DNA from: Planctomycetes bacterium GWF2_41_51
Lineage (GTDB): Bacteria; Planctomycetota; Phycisphaerae; Sedimentisphaerales; UBA12454
Direction of reading: 5' to 3'
Assembly (NCBI GenBank): GCA_001825665.1
Contig: MHXZ01000056.1
Location: forward strand, 1 to 33,518
Length of the DNA stretch: 33,518 nucleotides
Within the stretch, counting starts at the first letter, position 1. The number at the start of each line of letters is the position of its first letter. The notes under the pieces are model-generated. The model worked only from the letters and a program-made list of their open reading frames with translations. It was not told where the DNA came from and did not search any database. The translations under genes and the position numbers were made by a program. Shown one piece after another: positions 16,279 to 25,471 of the stretch.

Positions 16279-18249
16279 TTATCTAAATTTACAACTTTCC
16301 ATGCTTCGTGATACATCCTCAAGTCGTACCTGACCATCATCTGTATTATCATTTTTTGTTTTTTTAAGTCTAACAAATAAATCGGGAAGCTCGCGAATTC
16401 CGCCCACTCCAATCCATACAGACATAATGGTACCAAGGATAAATGTAAACCAAACAAAAAAATGCCAGAACTTCGCCCATGCTTCAGTCGAAATTTCAAA
16501 AAATAGATTTAACGTTGTACCGACAACAAATAAAACTATCCATATCACAGTACATCCAATGCAGAATAGATAAGTAAAAATATCTCTGGCGCTAAACTCA
16601 TTATTTATTCCAACTAATGCTTTAAACCCTTTTATCTTTGGAGCTTTAATAACATTTTCATCGGAAACACTATATTGGCCTCTATGTAAAAGACGATCAA
16701 GATTAAACGAGACTCGCTTCCCTAATAATGAGACCAAAACATAAACTATAATTGAAGAAACCATAGCTATAAGCCACATCCACTGGCCATTAACAGGGAA
16801 CTTTTTTCCATCGTGCAAAGCCGGCCATATTTGTTCAAAGACAATGCCGCTAACTGCAAGAGTAGAACCAACTATTAGAGAAGAATATGCGGCTGCGGTA
16901 GTTCCGCGTTTCCAATATAAACCGCCAATAATAACTGAACCAGCACCGCCAAGCCAAATTGCGCCAGTTATAGCAAAAAACATGTATATATATTGTGTTT
17001 GCCTGAATAAAAAACTGAATAAATAAATAAAAACTGCAACTCCAAATATTGCACACCTTAAATACTTCAAGTGCTGACGGGGAGTAAGACGAGTTTTGCG
17101 GAATGGTAATATTATATCCTGTATAAAAACACTGCCCCAGGAAAGAAGGTAAGTATCATGATTGCTTATTAATGCACAAAACATCATTGCACAAACGCCG
17201 CCCATTAATCCTACAGGCAAAATAAATCTTAAAACAATAGGAACCGTCATTTGGCCGCGTATCATTACATTATCAATATTTGCTAAAGTATTAGTAACAT
17301 TTTGTGCTTCATTGGCAAAATTAGTATGATGCAAAAAAGTATAGGCAGCGATTGGGATTATAATTATCTGAAGATTTTGGATCTGTGTTTTGGTTGTTTG
17401 AATTATCTTGCTCATAAGATTTTCATGCGCACTTATGGCTGCTATTTGGTATCCCTGGCATCCTTGCCACGCATAGAGCGTGTAGAACATGCCGAAAGCG
17501 CCGATTAAGTAATACCAGATATTAAAGTCTTTCGCCTGACTCGTATGAAAAGGATGTATCAATGACATACCGACGGGAGCAGCAGACAACGCTTCTGTTA
17601 TTTGAGACCAATTAAATTTCCACAAAACAAAAAAAAGAAGAATTATTATAACAATATTGAGAAAAATACCCTGTAAAAAATCTGTCACCATTATGGCTAT
17701 CATCCCTATATAGGTAAAAAATAATGCGATGATAATTAACGCAGCCATAACAACTGCAAAAGTTAAAACCTGAAAACCAAAAAGATTAAAATGTTCCGGA
17801 AAGCCGCAAAAATAAATAAAGAACCTGGTACTGACTGCCGGAAATATACCAAAGTTTATAACACCTGCCGTAAATGCAAGAATTCCGGCAAAAACACGAA
17901 ACCGCTTGCTATAGCGAGTCTCCAGAAACTGGGCAAGTGTCATTGCTCGTGTCTGTCGAAACCGATATGTTACCCACCCTGATAACGCTGCCAGAATCTG
18001 CACCACCACCATCAGCAGGCCCCACCATACAATTGAAAAACCGGCCTTATAATACATTTCAAAGGCAGCTATAAAAGAAATAGCACCAATGCCTGCAGCA
18101 CCCTCAGACATTCCTAAAACATATCTGCCGGCACAACGATTAGCCGCAAGATAATCGGCGACACTATGAGTGTATCGCAAACATCTCCAGCCTATGCATA
18201 TTAGAAAAGCTACCAAAATAACTACGATTGACCAGTCAGCTAAATGCAT
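16279..18249 (-). CDS. Sodium:solute symporter (SSS family)
   Basis: The 656-residue protein has many hydrophobic segments: an N-terminal helix (MHLADWSIVVILVAFLICIGW), the SSS-type second helix with RCAGRYVLGMSEGAAGIGAI, WWGLLMVV, then YRFRQTRAMTLAQFLETRYSKRFR and further helices, with a long cytoplasmic linker around residues 525-560 and two late helices. This matches SSS (SLC5-like) importers, which use sodium gradients to take up sugars or organic acids through the inner membrane. The first 10 nt overlap the end of the glycosidase gene, implying coupled translation. Flanked by a cytoplasmic glycosidase and an oxidoreductase, it likely imports an oligosaccharide or glycoside. The exact sugar is not readable. 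Confidence 0.93.
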   Translation of the reverse strand: MHLADWSIVVILVAFLICIGWRCLRYTHSVADYLAANRCAGRYVLGMSEGAAGIGAISFIAAFEMYYKAGFSIVWWGLLMVVVQILAALSGWVTYRFRQTRAMTLAQFLETRYSKRFRVFAGILAFTAGVINFGIFPAVSTRFFIYFCGFPEHFNLFGFQVLTFAVVMAALIIIALFFTYIGMIAIMVTDFLQGIFLNIVIIILLFFVLWKFNWSQITEALSAAPVGMSLIHPFHTSQAKDFNIWYYLIGAFGMFYTLYAWQGCQGYQIAAISAHENLMSKIIQTTKTQIQNLQIIIIPIAAYTFLHHTNFANEAQNVTNTLANIDNVMIRGQMTVPIVLRFILPVGLMGGVCAMMFCALISNHDTYLLSWGSVFIQDIILPFRKTRLTPRQHLKYLRCAIFGVAVFIYLFSFLFRQTQYIYMFFAITGAIWLGGAGSVIIGGLYWKRGTTAAAYSSLIVGSTLAVSGIVFEQIWPALHDGKKFPVNGQWMWLIAMVSSIIVYVLVSLLGKRVSFNLDRLLHRGQYSVSDENVIKAPKIKGFKALVGINNEFSARDIFTYLFCIGCTVIWIVLFVVGTTLNLFFEISTEAWAKFWHFFVWFTFILGTIMSVWIGVGGIRELPDLFVRLKKTKNDNTDDGQVRLEDVSRSMESCKFR

Positions 18250-20345
18250 ATTTCCTTTTTCCGTTTTATAACAATAGGTGAACCTATTTTGGAGCTAATC
18301 ACTTTTTTATCAACATAGACAGAATATTTGTCTTTAAGAACCTTGACATCAATGCTCTGACCGCCGATTCTTAGATTAATCAATTCAATTTTGAGTGAAA
18401 ATGCCGGAGGTAGCGGATTGATGACTATATCACCATTGATTTCAGGTTTTACCCCGAACATCCCGAAAATAATACATTGCGCTCCTGCCAATGCTCCCAA
18501 TGTATTTTGAAGCGGTGTATCACGCCGATAATCAACACAGTTAGCTACAAATGAATCCCCCCAGTAAGGCGTCTTATGGCCCCACCAAAGTATCCGTTCA
18601 AGAATATCTTCAGCTAATTTCGGTTTTCTGATTTTGTAAAGGCGTTCAATTATTTGCGGTGCAAAACCACTGTATATGCCGCCTCCGCCATTATCAGTAT
18701 CGATCTGATCATAGGCGATATCCTGTTTTGAAAGGCTGTGGAATCCATAGTCGCTAAGAAATTCTTTTTCATTCAGATGCGATAATAGGCCGTCTGTCTG
18801 TTCTTTATCAAGAACTCCGCTTCCCAGGAGTTTGTATAGTTGCATGGTATATCGAATATCTTTGTTCCATTTAGTATCGAAATGATAAAACCATTTATGT
18901 TTTTTGCTCCACATTGTTTTCAAAATGAGTGATTTAAGCTCATCTGCTCTCTTTTCAAGGTATTCGCCGTCAATTCCCGCCATTCGGCACAGCGAAGCTG
19001 TCGCTTTATAATTTGCATAACGGCGAGCGTTGAGATCGGGAACATAATTGTCGTACCGATACTGCCTGCGAAGTTCCAGATGATTATTTCCGTTGCCGTA
19101 ATCAATCAATTCTACGGGTTTATTGGGATCATCGTTATGCAATGCCTGCCCTATCAATTGATCAAGTACTGTTTTGCCGTTATCTTTTTCGAGCAAAAAC
19201 GCTTTATCACATGTTATCGTCACATAATAGTAAACCAGAAATATTATTTTTTCCTGATTAACCGGATACCATGGTCCATAAGGTTTTCCACCTATCGGAA
19301 GAAACGCAAAATGTTTCCCCAGTCCCATCTTCAGAAACATCTTGATATGCGAGCGAAGCGTTTGAGCGTCATAAAGATTTAAAATTTCCCATCCTTCGCC
19401 TAAATCCCAAAGATAACAGCAGACGCAGCCTCCGTTAATTCCACCCGTCGAATAATACGGATCAAGCGCAAACTCCGGCACGTGCCATTTATTAAGAATC
19501 AAAGGCACAAGCGACCTGTAATAGAACTGCTCTAGTCTTTTATCTTCAGCTTTAAGCATCGGCAGAGTTTCGAATATGCTCGCTACCGATTCTATATATT
19601 TTCTTCGCGACAGCTCTATCGATTTTTTGAAATTGCCGGCAAGTTCGTTGCAAACAGATTGAGAATCTTTTTTGTTTCCAAAACCAAAACTTAAATAAAA
19701 AGTTTTATTCTGCGCCGGCCTAAGTTGTACATTTGTTTTCCAGCATGGGCTGTATCCATCGCCTTGCAGTTCTGCAAAACTTGTTTTCAGCGAGACTGCG
19801 CCGGATTTGTTATACCAGGAAATTATTCCATTTTTTTCTGAAAAATCTGCTCGCCTCGAGAAATCATAATATTGGCTAATCGGCGGTTCGCTTCGCTGCT
19901 TGAAAAAATCCCAAATCTCATTATATGCTATCATACCGGCCAAATGCAGACTCAAAGGCAGCTTAATAGCCGTTTTTGTCTGATTCGTCAGAGTAAACGA
20001 CAGTATTCCCCCTCGACAATCATTCCCAAGTATGAAGGCACTCTCAATTTTTATCCCGTTGATACTTCCTGTACGAACTACTTCTCGCGGCGACCAGGTA
20101 TAGCCCTCGGTTTTAATTATTTCACCAAACAAACGAACTTCACACAAAAAATCAGAACTTACATAAGGCGGAGCCCATATACCGCCAATTGCAAGAACCT
20201 GAGAATAAGGGACATTGCAAGTTAGAATCCCATTAAATATGCCTAAATCTTTCTCTTCAAGAATGACGGATTTTCCATTAATTGAAAAGATGTCTGGGTA
20301 ATCCGTCTTTTTAATTTTGGGTGCTGTACTTCTTTTTGCTGTCAC
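18240..20345 (-). CDS. Cytoplasmic (alpha/alpha)6-barrel glycoside hydrolase-like protein
   Basis: The GTG at 20345 is chosen because AAGGA stands 6-7 nt upstream; a TTG at 20369 would overlap the preceding stop. The 701-residue protein lacks a signal peptide. It has an N-terminal beta-sandwich region (about 1-255), a helical six-hairpin region (about 260-640) with YLWDLGEGWEILNLYDAQTL, ELIDYGNGNNHLELR, TDNGGGGIYSGFAPQIIERL and YWGDSFVANCVDYRRDTPLQ, and a short C-terminal beta domain. This architecture is shared by amylo-alpha-1,6-glucosidase, trehalase and GH63/GH78-like enzymes, but no single CAZy family is clear. The WD and WGDS acidic residues are candidate catalytic ones. Operon position before a symporter supports processing of imported oligosaccharides. 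Confidence 0.72.
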   Translation of the reverse strand: MTAKRSTAPKIKKTDYPDIFSINGKSVILEEKDLGIFNGILTCNVPYSQVLAIGGIWAPPYVSSDFLCEVRLFGEIIKTEGYTWSPREVVRTGSINGIKIESAFILGNDCRGGILSFTLTNQTKTAIKLPLSLHLAGMIAYNEIWDFFKQRSEPPISQYYDFSRRADFSEKNGIISWYNKSGAVSLKTSFAELQGDGYSPCWKTNVQLRPAQNKTFYLSFGFGNKKDSQSVCNELAGNFKKSIELSRRKYIESVASIFETLPMLKAEDKRLEQFYYRSLVPLILNKWHVPEFALDPYYSTGGINGGCVCCYLWDLGEGWEILNLYDAQTLRSHIKMFLKMGLGKHFAFLPIGGKPYGPWYPVNQEKIIFLVYYYVTITCDKAFLLEKDNGKTVLDQLIGQALHNDDPNKPVELIDYGNGNNHLELRRQYRYDNYVPDLNARRYANYKATASLCRMAGIDGEYLEKRADELKSLILKTMWSKKHKWFYHFDTKWNKDIRYTMQLYKLLGSGVLDKEQTDGLLSHLNEKEFLSDYGFHSLSKQDIAYDQIDTDNGGGGIYSGFAPQIIERLYKIRKPKLAEDILERILWWGHKTPYWGDSFVANCVDYRRDTPLQNTLGALAGAQCIIFGMFGVKPEINGDIVINPLPPAFSLKIELINLRIGGQSIDVKVLKDKYSVYVDKKVISSKIGSPIVIKRKKEICI

Positions 20346-20362
20346 GTTTAATCCTTCGAAGT

Positions 20363-21223
20363 TTACCAATTATTCATACGCCGTTCTACTATCCATAGTA
20401 AATCGTTGTTTTTAACACTGCATCGGGGCCGCATCGATACCTGTGTCGGGTAATCCAATTCTGTACAAATATCGATAGTTCGTTTGTCCCGCCACATTTG
20501 TACTTCAACATGACCGTCAGCAAACCCCCAGTCTGAACTTTTTTTATGCCAGCCTGCAACAACATTCCACCATTGAGCGCGTGCTTTGGATGGAGCCTGT
20601 ATATCCCAGAATCCGGCATTCCATCCCCTAACATCTCTGTTTTCAACAAAGATATATTTTTGTGACGCTAATTTTATTTGAGACATCTTTTTGGCATTTT
20701 GAACGCCAAACGACTGATTGTAAGACGGATAATTCGTGTTCATACCTGCTGCTATTGTAAAACTCCTCCATGCTTCGCCATTTCGATTACGGGGATCGCT
20801 GGCACAATGGTAAGGTTTGACATCCTGAACATACTTATACAGCAATCCTTTTTCAATACCGCGTATTTCATCTTCCATTGACGCATCAGTAAATTCAAAA
20901 GAAGCACCAATTGAACCTCCGGTATAATTCCCAGCCGCATCCTGCGGGACTTCTACCCACGCGTTCCAATAGTACTCAGGTTTGTCATTTGGCGCATCAC
21001 TGACGCCTGTAATTCCGCCTACAATTGCATAACTGTTATCTGCGGCATACGCACACCATGCCGTTGTCAATGTACGTAAATTGGACAAGCAAACCACACG
21101 CTGCCCCTGGTCTCTTGCCTTGGATAATGCGGGCATCAAAACTGCCAGCAGCAGCGCTATAATTGATATAACCACCAGCAATTCCACCAGTGTAAAACCT
21201 TTAGCTTTTGCATATACTTTCAT
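20363..21223 (-). CDS. Pseudopilin-like protein with prepilin-type N-terminal methylation motif
   Basis: The 286-residue protein starts MKVYAKAKG|FTLVELLVVISIIA, with the prepilin peptidase site after Gly and Glu at +5, and continues MPALSKARDQGQRVVCLSNL. The C-terminal part has SSDWGFADGHVEVQMWRDKRT, the H/DG-type ending of planctomycetal pseudopilin families. AGGAG precedes the ATG at 21223. It sits 31 nt after the beta-helix gene at 21255 and 17 nt before the glycosidase, so it is embedded in the sugar operon, paralleling the pseudopilin at 2877-3746. The function of these pilin-like proteins in glycan loci is unknown; a link to export or surface attachment is inference. Confidence 0.88.
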   Translation of the reverse strand: MKVYAKAKGFTLVELLVVISIIALLLAVLMPALSKARDQGQRVVCLSNLRTLTTAWCAYAADNSYAIVGGITGVSDAPNDKPEYYWNAWVEVPQDAAGNYTGGSIGASFEFTDASMEDEIRGIEKGLLYKYVQDVKPYHCASDPRNRNGEAWRSFTIAAGMNTNYPSYNQSFGVQNAKKMSQIKLASQKYIFVENRDVRGWNAGFWDIQAPSKARAQWWNVVAGWHKKSSDWGFADGHVEVQMWRDKRTIDICTELDYPTQVSMRPRCSVKNNDLLWIVERRMNNW

Positions 21224-21254
21224 AAGCCGCTCCTATCTAATTAAACTTCAAATT

Positions 21255-22862
21255 TTATTTTACTGCGTTATTTGTCTGGCCAACGGCATCCATTTTATCG
21301 GAAAAATTGATTTTAAAATATCCAGTGAATGGCCCGTTGCCTTTATAAAAGCGTTTTTCATCAGGCATATTTGTTTTTAATTCAATATCAATATTTTTGA
21401 AACCGCTTTTATCGCCCAGCTCATTATCCATATACAAAGCAAAATGAGCTTTACCGTCTGAAGAAAAAACGTTGACATTTCTCGCTGTAATATTGCCTGT
21501 ATATTTCACACGGTCTTTATCTTTATAGTAAGGCACTTTGCACCAGAGAACAAAGCCGCTTCCGAAAACAGGCTTTTCATTTTTCTGGTTTGGATTTACT
21601 ATGTACAATCCATCAATTTGCAGCGGCATATTCGCTGATGTACATCTAAATCCCGATTCCTGCGCGTTTATACTGACACAGTTACTAATATAGACTACGC
21701 CTGCCGTATCGCTTGGCCCGATATCGATCCCAAAACCTGTACCGTCGCCTTCACTGATACAACCCCGAAATGTAACTGTAACCGGATGGTTTTGCTTGTC
21801 ATCACGCGCCAACGAAAACCCCTGAGTAAGATTTTTATAAGAATAACAATCTTCAAAAACCACATTGCTAATCACATCCGATTCTACATTCGGTTCGATA
21901 TCGACTCCTTTATGCGGGCCGGTGCCGTGAGTATTTGAGAAGGTGCATTTTTTAAATAAAACGTTTCTTCCCTGCGTAATTGAACACGCATTTCTTCTAT
22001 TATTGTCAAACTTGCTGTTCTCAACCAGAACATCTTCAGGACAGCCTTCACCGATATAAATTCCGTCACCCCAGCAGCCCGAGACCATTACGTTTTCTAT
22101 CGTGATGTTTTTAGATTGTCCGCGAATTGCTATTCCGTGTCCCCATTCGCCGGTAGTACCTTTATGCTCATCACGTTCGCCATCGATAACCGCACCGCTT
22201 ATTCGTACGTTTTCTTTTCCAGTGATTCTGACGACTGAATAAACTCGTGCATCATTTGGTATAACCTTTATCACCGCCCCCGGATCAAAAGTCAGTGTCA
22301 AATTACTCGCAACATCGAGTCCGCCGTACCATTGATTATCATCGTTGGGATCCGTTTTCGGTCCCTTTTTAACCGCATCAATATCGTATTTGCCTTTCGG
22401 AAATCTAACGCATAGCGCCCCCGAATCGATTGCCGATTGACAAATCACAGTATCATCATCCTGCGCATCGAGGTTCCCCCACCACTGCGGCAACACCTGC
22501 CCCAAAAAACCATCTCCGAATTTAACTTTTCCTTCACCATCAAATAGCTGATAAAGTCCTTCTGCTTCGAATGAGCCGTTTATTTTGAGTTTGCCTTCTT
22601 TTTCGATAACAAAGGAAGCTCCTTTCTCAAGTGTTAAACTCACATTAGATGGAATATTTATTTCTTCGGAAATAACCCATTTCCCTCGGCGAACAAGCAA
22701 GCTTCTTTGGTCTTCCCCAATTCTTTTCAATGCTGTGGTGATAGACTTGCTGTTTCCAGTTCCATTTTTAGCTGTTACTTCTATATATGATGTTTCCGCA
22801 AGACAAAAAGGGCTCAAAATCATTAATGAAAACACTATTCCGAATAAAAATATCTTTGCCAT
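21255..22862 (-). CDS. Secreted right-handed beta-helix protein, minimal form
   Basis: The ATG at 22862 gives a signal peptide MAKIFLFGIVFSLMILSPFCLA and has AAGGA upstream; a longer reading would overlap the preceding gene. The 535-residue protein consists almost only of the pectin-lyase-type beta-helix seen in its two paralogues, with QWWG (126-129), DDTVICQSAIDSGALCVRFP, CWGDGIYI (263-270), NRRNACSI and GVDIEPN (319-325) in the same order. It has neither the N-terminal beta-rich module nor a dockerin or PEP-CTERM tag. It is probably the stripped-down enzymatic core, acting on a polysaccharide in the periplasm or outside. It lies 19 nt from the paralogue upstream and 31 nt from the pseudopilin downstream. 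Confidence 0.87.
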   Translation of the reverse strand: MAKIFLFGIVFSLMILSPFCLAETSYIEVTAKNGTGNSKSITTALKRIGEDQRSLLVRRGKWVISEEINIPSNVSLTLEKGASFVIEKEGKLKINGSFEAEGLYQLFDGEGKVKFGDGFLGQVLPQWWGNLDAQDDDTVICQSAIDSGALCVRFPKGKYDIDAVKKGPKTDPNDDNQWYGGLDVASNLTLTFDPGAVIKVIPNDARVYSVVRITGKENVRISGAVIDGERDEHKGTTGEWGHGIAIRGQSKNITIENVMVSGCWGDGIYIGEGCPEDVLVENSKFDNNRRNACSITQGRNVLFKKCTFSNTHGTGPHKGVDIEPNVESDVISNVVFEDCYSYKNLTQGFSLARDDKQNHPVTVTFRGCISEGDGTGFGIDIGPSDTAGVVYISNCVSINAQESGFRCTSANMPLQIDGLYIVNPNQKNEKPVFGSGFVLWCKVPYYKDKDRVKYTGNITARNVNVFSSDGKAHFALYMDNELGDKSGFKNIDIELKTNMPDEKRFYKGNGPFTGYFKINFSDKMDAVGQTNNAVK

Positions 22863-22881
22863 AAAAAAAATCCTTTCCTTT

Positions 22882-25407
22882 TTATTGCCATGTACCAACA
22901 CTCTCAATGATATAATAATTGACCCCGTCAGCACGTATTTTTAAATAACTGCCCTGCTGACTGGAACTGTATGTACTGCGATTTCCCGGCATTAAATTAT
23001 ATCCACTGAAATTTAATATAATTCCGTTTCCATTTAAATTATCAATCAAATATGTGCTGTCAAAACTTGAAGCAGACGCGCTGTTAAAGTTAAACGTTAC
23101 AGGACCGGAAGCTCCTTGATTTGTTAATCTTTGACTGATATACTTATACATATTTCCAGAAGATACACTTGCCGTACTGTTGTAAACGGGATTATCCGTG
23201 AAAGTTATAGTACAATAATCCGCGTAAGGCCCCGTACCTTTGTATAATCTTTTTGCATTAATCATATTCGTTGTCATCTGGATATCTATATCCCTGAAAG
23301 TTGTAGTACCTCCGGACGCCTCGTTATTTAAATACAATGCGTATTCCGCTTTCCCGTCACTGGATTGAACATTTACATTACTTGCATGAATATTTCCACA
23401 CCATAGATTTGAACGGCTGCTGTCGATCCAAACCACGAATCCACTCGAAAATTGAGGACGCGAGTCATTTCTCTGCCCCGGATTAACAATGTACAATCCA
23501 TCGATAACAGTATTTATGTTTGCGGCTATGCAGCTAAACCCGTTTTCCACTGCGTTAGTGCTGGTACAATCACGAAAAGTAATAGTTCCTAAAGTATTTC
23601 TTGGACCCGCATCGATACCAAAACCTGTTCCGTCACCATCACTGCTGCAGTTGCTGAAAGTAATGGAAACCGGATTAATTAAAGCACCATCGAATGCGGG
23701 GCTGAATCCTTTTGCCAGATTATTATATGACCTGCAATTATTGAAAACGATATTCTGAAGTATATCCGATTCATAATTTGGCTCTATGTCCACTCCCTTG
23801 TAAGGCGATGTACCATCTGAATTAGAGAAGACACAATTTTCAAATAACACATTTTTAGCGCTGATTATTGAGCATCCATTCCTTCGATTATGATTGAATA
23901 TCGAATCTCTGACTGTTACTCTATCACTAACACTGCATATATAAATGCCGTCCCCCCAGCAATCGTAAACGTTGACATCCTTTATTGTTATATTTTGCGA
24001 ATTTGAAATCGATATCCCAAATCCCCACTCTCCAGTTGTACCTGTATGAAAATTGCGGTCACCTTCGATGCAGGCTCCGGATAAACTTATATTATTTTTT
24101 CCGGTTATTGTAATTACCGAATATACCGTAGAACTATTGGGAATAACTTTTAATTTGGAACCTTCTTCAAAAGCCACATTCACGTCACTGGGCAGCTTGA
24201 GGCCGGCTGATTGATCTCCAGTTCCATCTGCATCTATATTATATACAGCCGAAGGGAAATATATATTCCTGACTCCCGAATCCAAAGCTGCCTGACATAT
24301 TGCTGTATCGTCGCCGGATCCAGGGGTTCCCCACCATTGTGGATACGCACTTTGGATTAGTGGATTCAATTTTACCTGGCCGGAACCTGAAAATATCTGA
24401 TTTGCGGAAGCGTCTAACGAACCATTTATATTCACTATACAAGTCGCATTTACATTTAAGATTGCACCATGTTCAAACTTCAAATTAATATTTAAAGGAA
24501 TAGTAAGTGAATTATTTACCTCCCATATTCCTGCTCCAAGCAGTAAAGTTCTCTTAACACCGCCAATACCATTGATTGCTTTATTTATAGTTTCGTTATT
24601 TAATGCGCCGCCATTGTACATCCGTGCGTCTATCCAGGGCATTCTTGTTTGAGAAATACCAGGATCCGTTAAAAGCCATTCACTCGCTAAAAAAGCTAAA
24701 TCAATAATATTTACCTGATTATTTCCATCGATATCTGCGAAAAGATAAGATTCTCCCTGCACTATTCCCTGCAAATTCACGTATGTTTTGCCATTTTCAT
24801 AAATAACTTTTACAGATCCCTGACCCTGATATGCTGCGATAAGGCCATTCTGAATATAATCATTTATCAGGTTTACTGCGTCACTTTGAATAATTAAATT
24901 CCCATTATTCCCGATAACAATTGAATGCCCCGCGGAGATTATTACAGATTTTACTTCTACAGTACCATCAATGATAATCAGATTACCTTTTCCGCTGCCG
25001 TTAAGATTTAGATTGCCATAACCGCTGCCCAAAGCGATTAGTGAACCACCGTTTGTAACTGTAACATTCGCGGTGCCGCTTCCAACTGTGGCAATATAAA
25101 TATTCTGAGCAATATTTATTGTTCCTCCATCAATCGTCAGCTCAACTGAATCACTTGCAAAGTAAGGCGACATATAAATACCTTGCGCTGTGCCGACATT
25201 GCTGCTGATTACTGGTGAAGACCCATTTGTGCTGATATTGGCTGTATATGTGCTGTTTGGAACTATTCCGCATGCCCAGTTATTCGCTATCGCCCAGTTA
25301 TCCGGACCGGTAGAATTTCCGCCAAACCATGAACAGTATGCACCAAAAGAGCAATCCGCTATCATCAAAAAAATGACAAACAGCTTTTTTATATGTTTTA
25401 ATTTCAT
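22882..25407 (-). CDS. Secreted beta-helix protein with internal dockerin-like segment
   Basis: The ATG at 25407 starts a signal peptide (MKLKHIKKLFVIFLMIADCSFGA); no clear Shine-Dalgarno is visible, and a terminator hairpin plus a tandem ATGAAATTAAAA copy lie just upstream. The 841-residue protein has an N-terminal beta-rich region (about 25-220, WFGGNSTGPDNWAIANNW), a dockerin-like calcium repeat in the middle (about 224-246, DIDGNNQVNIIDLAFLASEW), then the beta-helix (about 260-735) with YPQWWGTPGSGDDTAICQAA, CWGDGIYI, NRRNGCSI and GVDIEPNYESD, and a C-terminal beta region of about 90 residues. It is most similar in motifs to the proteins at 12025 and 21255. Polysaccharide lyase or hydrolase activity is likely but unproven. 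Confidence 0.85.
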   Translation of the reverse strand: MKLKHIKKLFVIFLMIADCSFGAYCSWFGGNSTGPDNWAIANNWACGIVPNSTYTANISTNGSSPVISSNVGTAQGIYMSPYFASDSVELTIDGGTINIAQNIYIATVGSGTANVTVTNGGSLIALGSGYGNLNLNGSGKGNLIIIDGTVEVKSVIISAGHSIVIGNNGNLIIQSDAVNLINDYIQNGLIAAYQGQGSVKVIYENGKTYVNLQGIVQGESYLFADIDGNNQVNIIDLAFLASEWLLTDPGISQTRMPWIDARMYNGGALNNETINKAINGIGGVKRTLLLGAGIWEVNNSLTIPLNINLKFEHGAILNVNATCIVNINGSLDASANQIFSGSGQVKLNPLIQSAYPQWWGTPGSGDDTAICQAALDSGVRNIYFPSAVYNIDADGTGDQSAGLKLPSDVNVAFEEGSKLKVIPNSSTVYSVITITGKNNISLSGACIEGDRNFHTGTTGEWGFGISISNSQNITIKDVNVYDCWGDGIYICSVSDRVTVRDSIFNHNRRNGCSIISAKNVLFENCVFSNSDGTSPYKGVDIEPNYESDILQNIVFNNCRSYNNLAKGFSPAFDGALINPVSITFSNCSSDGDGTGFGIDAGPRNTLGTITFRDCTSTNAVENGFSCIAANINTVIDGLYIVNPGQRNDSRPQFSSGFVVWIDSSRSNLWCGNIHASNVNVQSSDGKAEYALYLNNEASGGTTTFRDIDIQMTTNMINAKRLYKGTGPYADYCTITFTDNPVYNSTASVSSGNMYKYISQRLTNQGASGPVTFNFNSASASSFDSTYLIDNLNGNGIILNFSGYNLMPGNRSTYSSSQQGSYLKIRADGVNYYIIESVGTWQ

Positions 25408-25421
25408 AATTTTAATTTCAT

Positions 25422-25454
25422 AAAAGGGTCTGTAAAACTTATTCACAGACCCTT
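25422..25454 (-). terminator. Rho-independent terminator after the FN3/dockerin gene
   Basis: A perfect 10-bp stem (AAGGGTCTGT at 25424-25433 against ACAGACCCTT at 25445-25454) has an 11-nt loop and, on the minus strand, a short T run after it. It lies 17 nt beyond the stop of the gene at 25472 and ends about 15 nt before the ATG at 25407. Confidence 0.75.
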
Positions 25455-25471
25455 ACAGATTTCTGAATAAA

